Below are positions 13,662 to 14,605 of a stretch of DNA of 14,605 nucleotides, piece after piece (within the stretch, counting starts at the first letter, position 1; each line of letters opens with the position of its first letter). This DNA is from Candidatus Mnemosynella bozhongmuii (lineage in GTDB: Archaea; Halobacteriota; Archaeoglobi; Mnemosynellales; Mnemosynellaceae), in contig JACIWD010000049.1 of the NCBI GenBank assembly GCA_014361165.1, forward strand, positions 1 to 14,605. Direction: 5' to 3'. Both the position numbers and the translations under genes were made by a program. The notes below the pieces were generated by a model. It saw nothing but the letters and a program-made list of their open reading frames with translations. It was not told where the DNA came from and made no database searches.

Positions 13662-13832
13662 GTGCTCGCAGGAGCTTTTAGACCTTTCCATTCGGAATGT
13701 TTCAGAGCAGAGAGTTCAGAGGACTTTGAAGAGATTCTGAAAAGAATCATTCCGCTTAAGAGGACAGTAATTGTGGAGATTCCGGTTCCAGAGGAGGAAA
13801 TGGCTGTTATGAGCTCAAGAATCGCCCTCTGA
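13662..13832 (+). CDS. Possible small or remnant ORF (56 aa)
   Basis: This + strand frame reads from a GTG at 13662 to a TGA at 13832. Its second half looks protein-like (EEILKRIIPLKRTVIVEIP) and uses the codons common in this genome (AGA, GAG, ATT). The GTG has no ribosome-binding site, no TATA box was seen at the right distance, and the frame continues open upstream inside the antisense of the HAD gene. It could be the 3' remainder of a lost gene, a real small protein or chance. I do not recognise the product. Confidence 0.3.
   Translation: MLAGAFRPFHSECFRAESSEDFEEILKRIIPLKRTVIVEIPVPEEEMAVMSSRIAL
13675..13689 (-). promoter_or_regulatory. Putative promoter of the HAD gene
   Basis: On the minus strand, GGAAAGGTCTAAAAG offers a BRE-like GGAAAGG and a TATA-like TCTAAAAG whose centre is about 27 nt from the ATG at 13652, fitting a leaderless start. 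Confidence 0.45.
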
Positions 13833-13834
13833 GC

Positions 13835-14005
13835 TCATTCCTCTCTTTCCATGCTATCTCTTCTGTATGCTTCGAGGAAAAGTCCTATTGCAATCATCAG
13901 GCTTCCCGAAACTCTTGGAAGCCCCCAGTTCTGCATATATGCATACGCTGCTAAGAGAAGGAAGAAGACTGCGCAGAAAATCAGAATGCTTACATCGGTT
14001 CTCAT
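13835..14005 (-). CDS. Small two-helix membrane protein (56 aa)
   Basis: This short gene starts at the ATG that overlaps the upstream stop (ATGA). The protein has a hydrophobic stretch at about 6-24 (SILIFCAVFFLLLAAYAYM) and a second, shorter one at about 34-46 (GSLMIAIGLFLEA), followed by a charged tail (YRRDSMEREE). There is no enzyme motif and I do not know the family. Tight coupling to the DUF3784-like membrane protein suggests the two form a membrane complex or toxin-free accessory pair; this is inference from context only. Confidence 0.7.
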   Translation of the reverse strand: MRTDVSILIFCAVFFLLLAAYAYMQNWGLPRVSGSLMIAIGLFLEAYRRDSMEREE

Positions 14006-14304
14006 TTCTTCTCAGCTCCGTAACGTGATATCAGGATGACCGCTCCGATTAAAATTCCTCCGAAGAAGAGGAGCCAGAGTCTGAGATAGTAAAGGCTTCC
14101 GGTAACCATATACGGTGCCATAACGATTGTGACTATTCCGATGAGAATGTATGCAATTCCAATCACATTTGTCAGACCCTTCACATCGGTGTAGCTCTCA
14201 GGGTCATATCCCGGAATGAAGCCCACCATTTCCTTAAACTTAACGAGATATCCCATGACTATGAAAATGACTCCGAGAAGAGCTATAAATACAGCACCCC
14301 ACAT
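14002..14304 (-). CDS. DUF3784-like membrane protein
   Basis: This 100-residue protein has three hydrophobic helices (about 2-20, 45-65 and 72-92). Between the first two lies a polar loop, KEMVGFIPGYDPESYTDVKG, that resembles the 'aGyn...' loop of DUF3784 (PF12650) small membrane proteins. Their function is unknown to me. I use the ATG at 14304; a TTG one codon upstream (14307) is equally possible. There is no ribosome-binding site, and a TTTTTTAAG box lies about 29 nt upstream on the minus strand, so the message is probably leaderless. It overlaps the following 56-aa gene by ATGA. Confidence 0.75.
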   Translation of the reverse strand: MWGAVFIALLGVIFIVMGYLVKFKEMVGFIPGYDPESYTDVKGLTNVIGIAYILIGIVTIVMAPYMVTGSLYYLRLWLLFFGGILIGAVILISRYGAEKK

Positions 14305-14329
14305 CAACTCAAAAGTCTAAGTCAACATC

Positions 14330-14338
14330 TTAAAAAAG
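14330..14338 (-). promoter_or_regulatory. Putative TATA box of the DUF3784-like gene
   Basis: On the minus strand, TTTTTTAAG (complement of CTTAAAAAA) is centred about 29 nt before the ATG at 14304, consistent with a leaderless start. Confidence 0.45.
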
Positions 14339-14486
14339 TTTTGCAGAGATTTCAAGTCATTCTCCTCGCAACGATGCATTGGCTGAGACTCACCAGCATT
14401 TGCTCAATTGCTGGAGAACCTTATATTTTTCTCGAGAGCTCTGCGGCAGCAACACTCTTTAAAAATCACCTCATCTCCTCAGATAA
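14339..14486. other. Non-coding stretch with a short inverted repeat
   Basis: No convincing gene is seen. An inverted repeat CCAGCA/TGCTGG (14393-14398 with 14409-14414, 10-nt loop) is followed by TTATATTTTT (14421-14430). A second A/T-rich box, TTTAAAAATC, lies at 14458-14467. The hairpin plus T-run could be a terminator, but no gene on this strand ends upstream of it. Confidence 0.35.
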
Positions 14487-14605
14487 TTGCAATACCACAT
14501 GGGCAGCTCGCAGAAGAGATTCCAGCATCTAACGGAACTCTTCGCAACACTCAAGCACTTCTTTCAGGAAGGATTTTGTAGTTGGATAATTCCTCGTTGT
14601 GCAGA
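14487..14605 (+). CDS. Possible 5' end of a gene running off the window
   Basis: A + strand frame opens at TTG 14487 or ATG 14499 and stays open to the window end, about 35-39 codons. The peptide contains QKRFQHLTELFATLKHFF. TTTAAAAATC at 14458-14467 is a TATA-like box whose centre is about 25 nt before the TTG, matching the leaderless pattern seen elsewhere here. I do not recognise the product; a transposase N-terminus is one guess without support. Confidence 0.35.
   Translation, partial: MQYHMGSSQKRFQHLTELFATLKHFFQEGFCSWIIPRCA

Noticed and set aside
829..14415. Shared 12-mer TCAATTGCTGGA at 829-840 and 14404-14415
   Set aside because: Flanks do not match and a few 12-mer coincidences are expected in 14.6 kb; this is not evidence of a mobile element.
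14341..14532. 63-codon plus-strand frame near the right edge
   Set aside because: It overlaps non-coding hairpin sequence, starts at a TTG without signals, and has no protein-like pattern.

Overview
The window looks like the chromosome of an archaeon of the Archaeoglobales (Archaeoglobus, Geoglobus or Ferroglobus type). Three things point there: a CRISPR repeat of the GTTGAAATCAG...GGGATTGAAAG type, archaeal TATA boxes placed for leaderless transcripts, and a gene set of ADP-forming acetate-CoA ligase, a MoeA/periplasmic-binding-protein fusion, DUF166 and an ACT-DUF5612 protein. Native genes use AGA/AGG for nearly all arginines and are packed in operons with ATGA-type overlaps. The assignment is inferred from patterns; no search was run.

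Layout, left to right. 1-799: the leader-distal part of a CRISPR array (12 repeats, 11 full spacers) transcribed on +, with its leader off the left edge. 800-1098: a gene-poor tail holding an inverted copy of the repeat handle. 1099-1638: a GNAT acetyltransferase with foreign-looking codon use. 1675-3128: two-subunit class I fumarase/dehydratase. 3181-6472: molybdenum/tungsten cofactor operon (MoaD-like, MoeA, MoeA-PBP fusion). 6527-6600: tRNA-Pro(TGG). 6695-7375: a solo Cas4-like Fe-S protein lacking an obvious nuclease E-x-K.

7415-9810: a five-gene, translationally coupled operon of ArsR repressor, ArsP/YraQ-type permease, a 53-residue zinc ribbon, a thioredoxin-like CxxC protein and DUF166. 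It sits behind a perfect 24-bp palindrome between TATA box and start codon. It is the best candidate here for a poorly described system: a metalloid- or redox-responsive module in which all five proteins carry cysteine motifs or cysteine-rich segments.

9807-13652 (minus strand): HAD hydrolase, a protein ending in an HExxH motif, a fused ADP-forming acyl/acetyl-CoA synthetase (ATP-grasp half first) and an ACT-DUF5612 protein. 13835-14304 (minus): a pair of small membrane proteins (56-aa protein and DUF3784-like). The right edge holds a possible + strand gene start running off the window.

The most informative single observation is CRISPR spacer 3 (182-218), which translates to a Walker A P-loop (VTGSGKSYFVG). 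This suggests the array has sampled an ATPase gene of a plasmid or virus.
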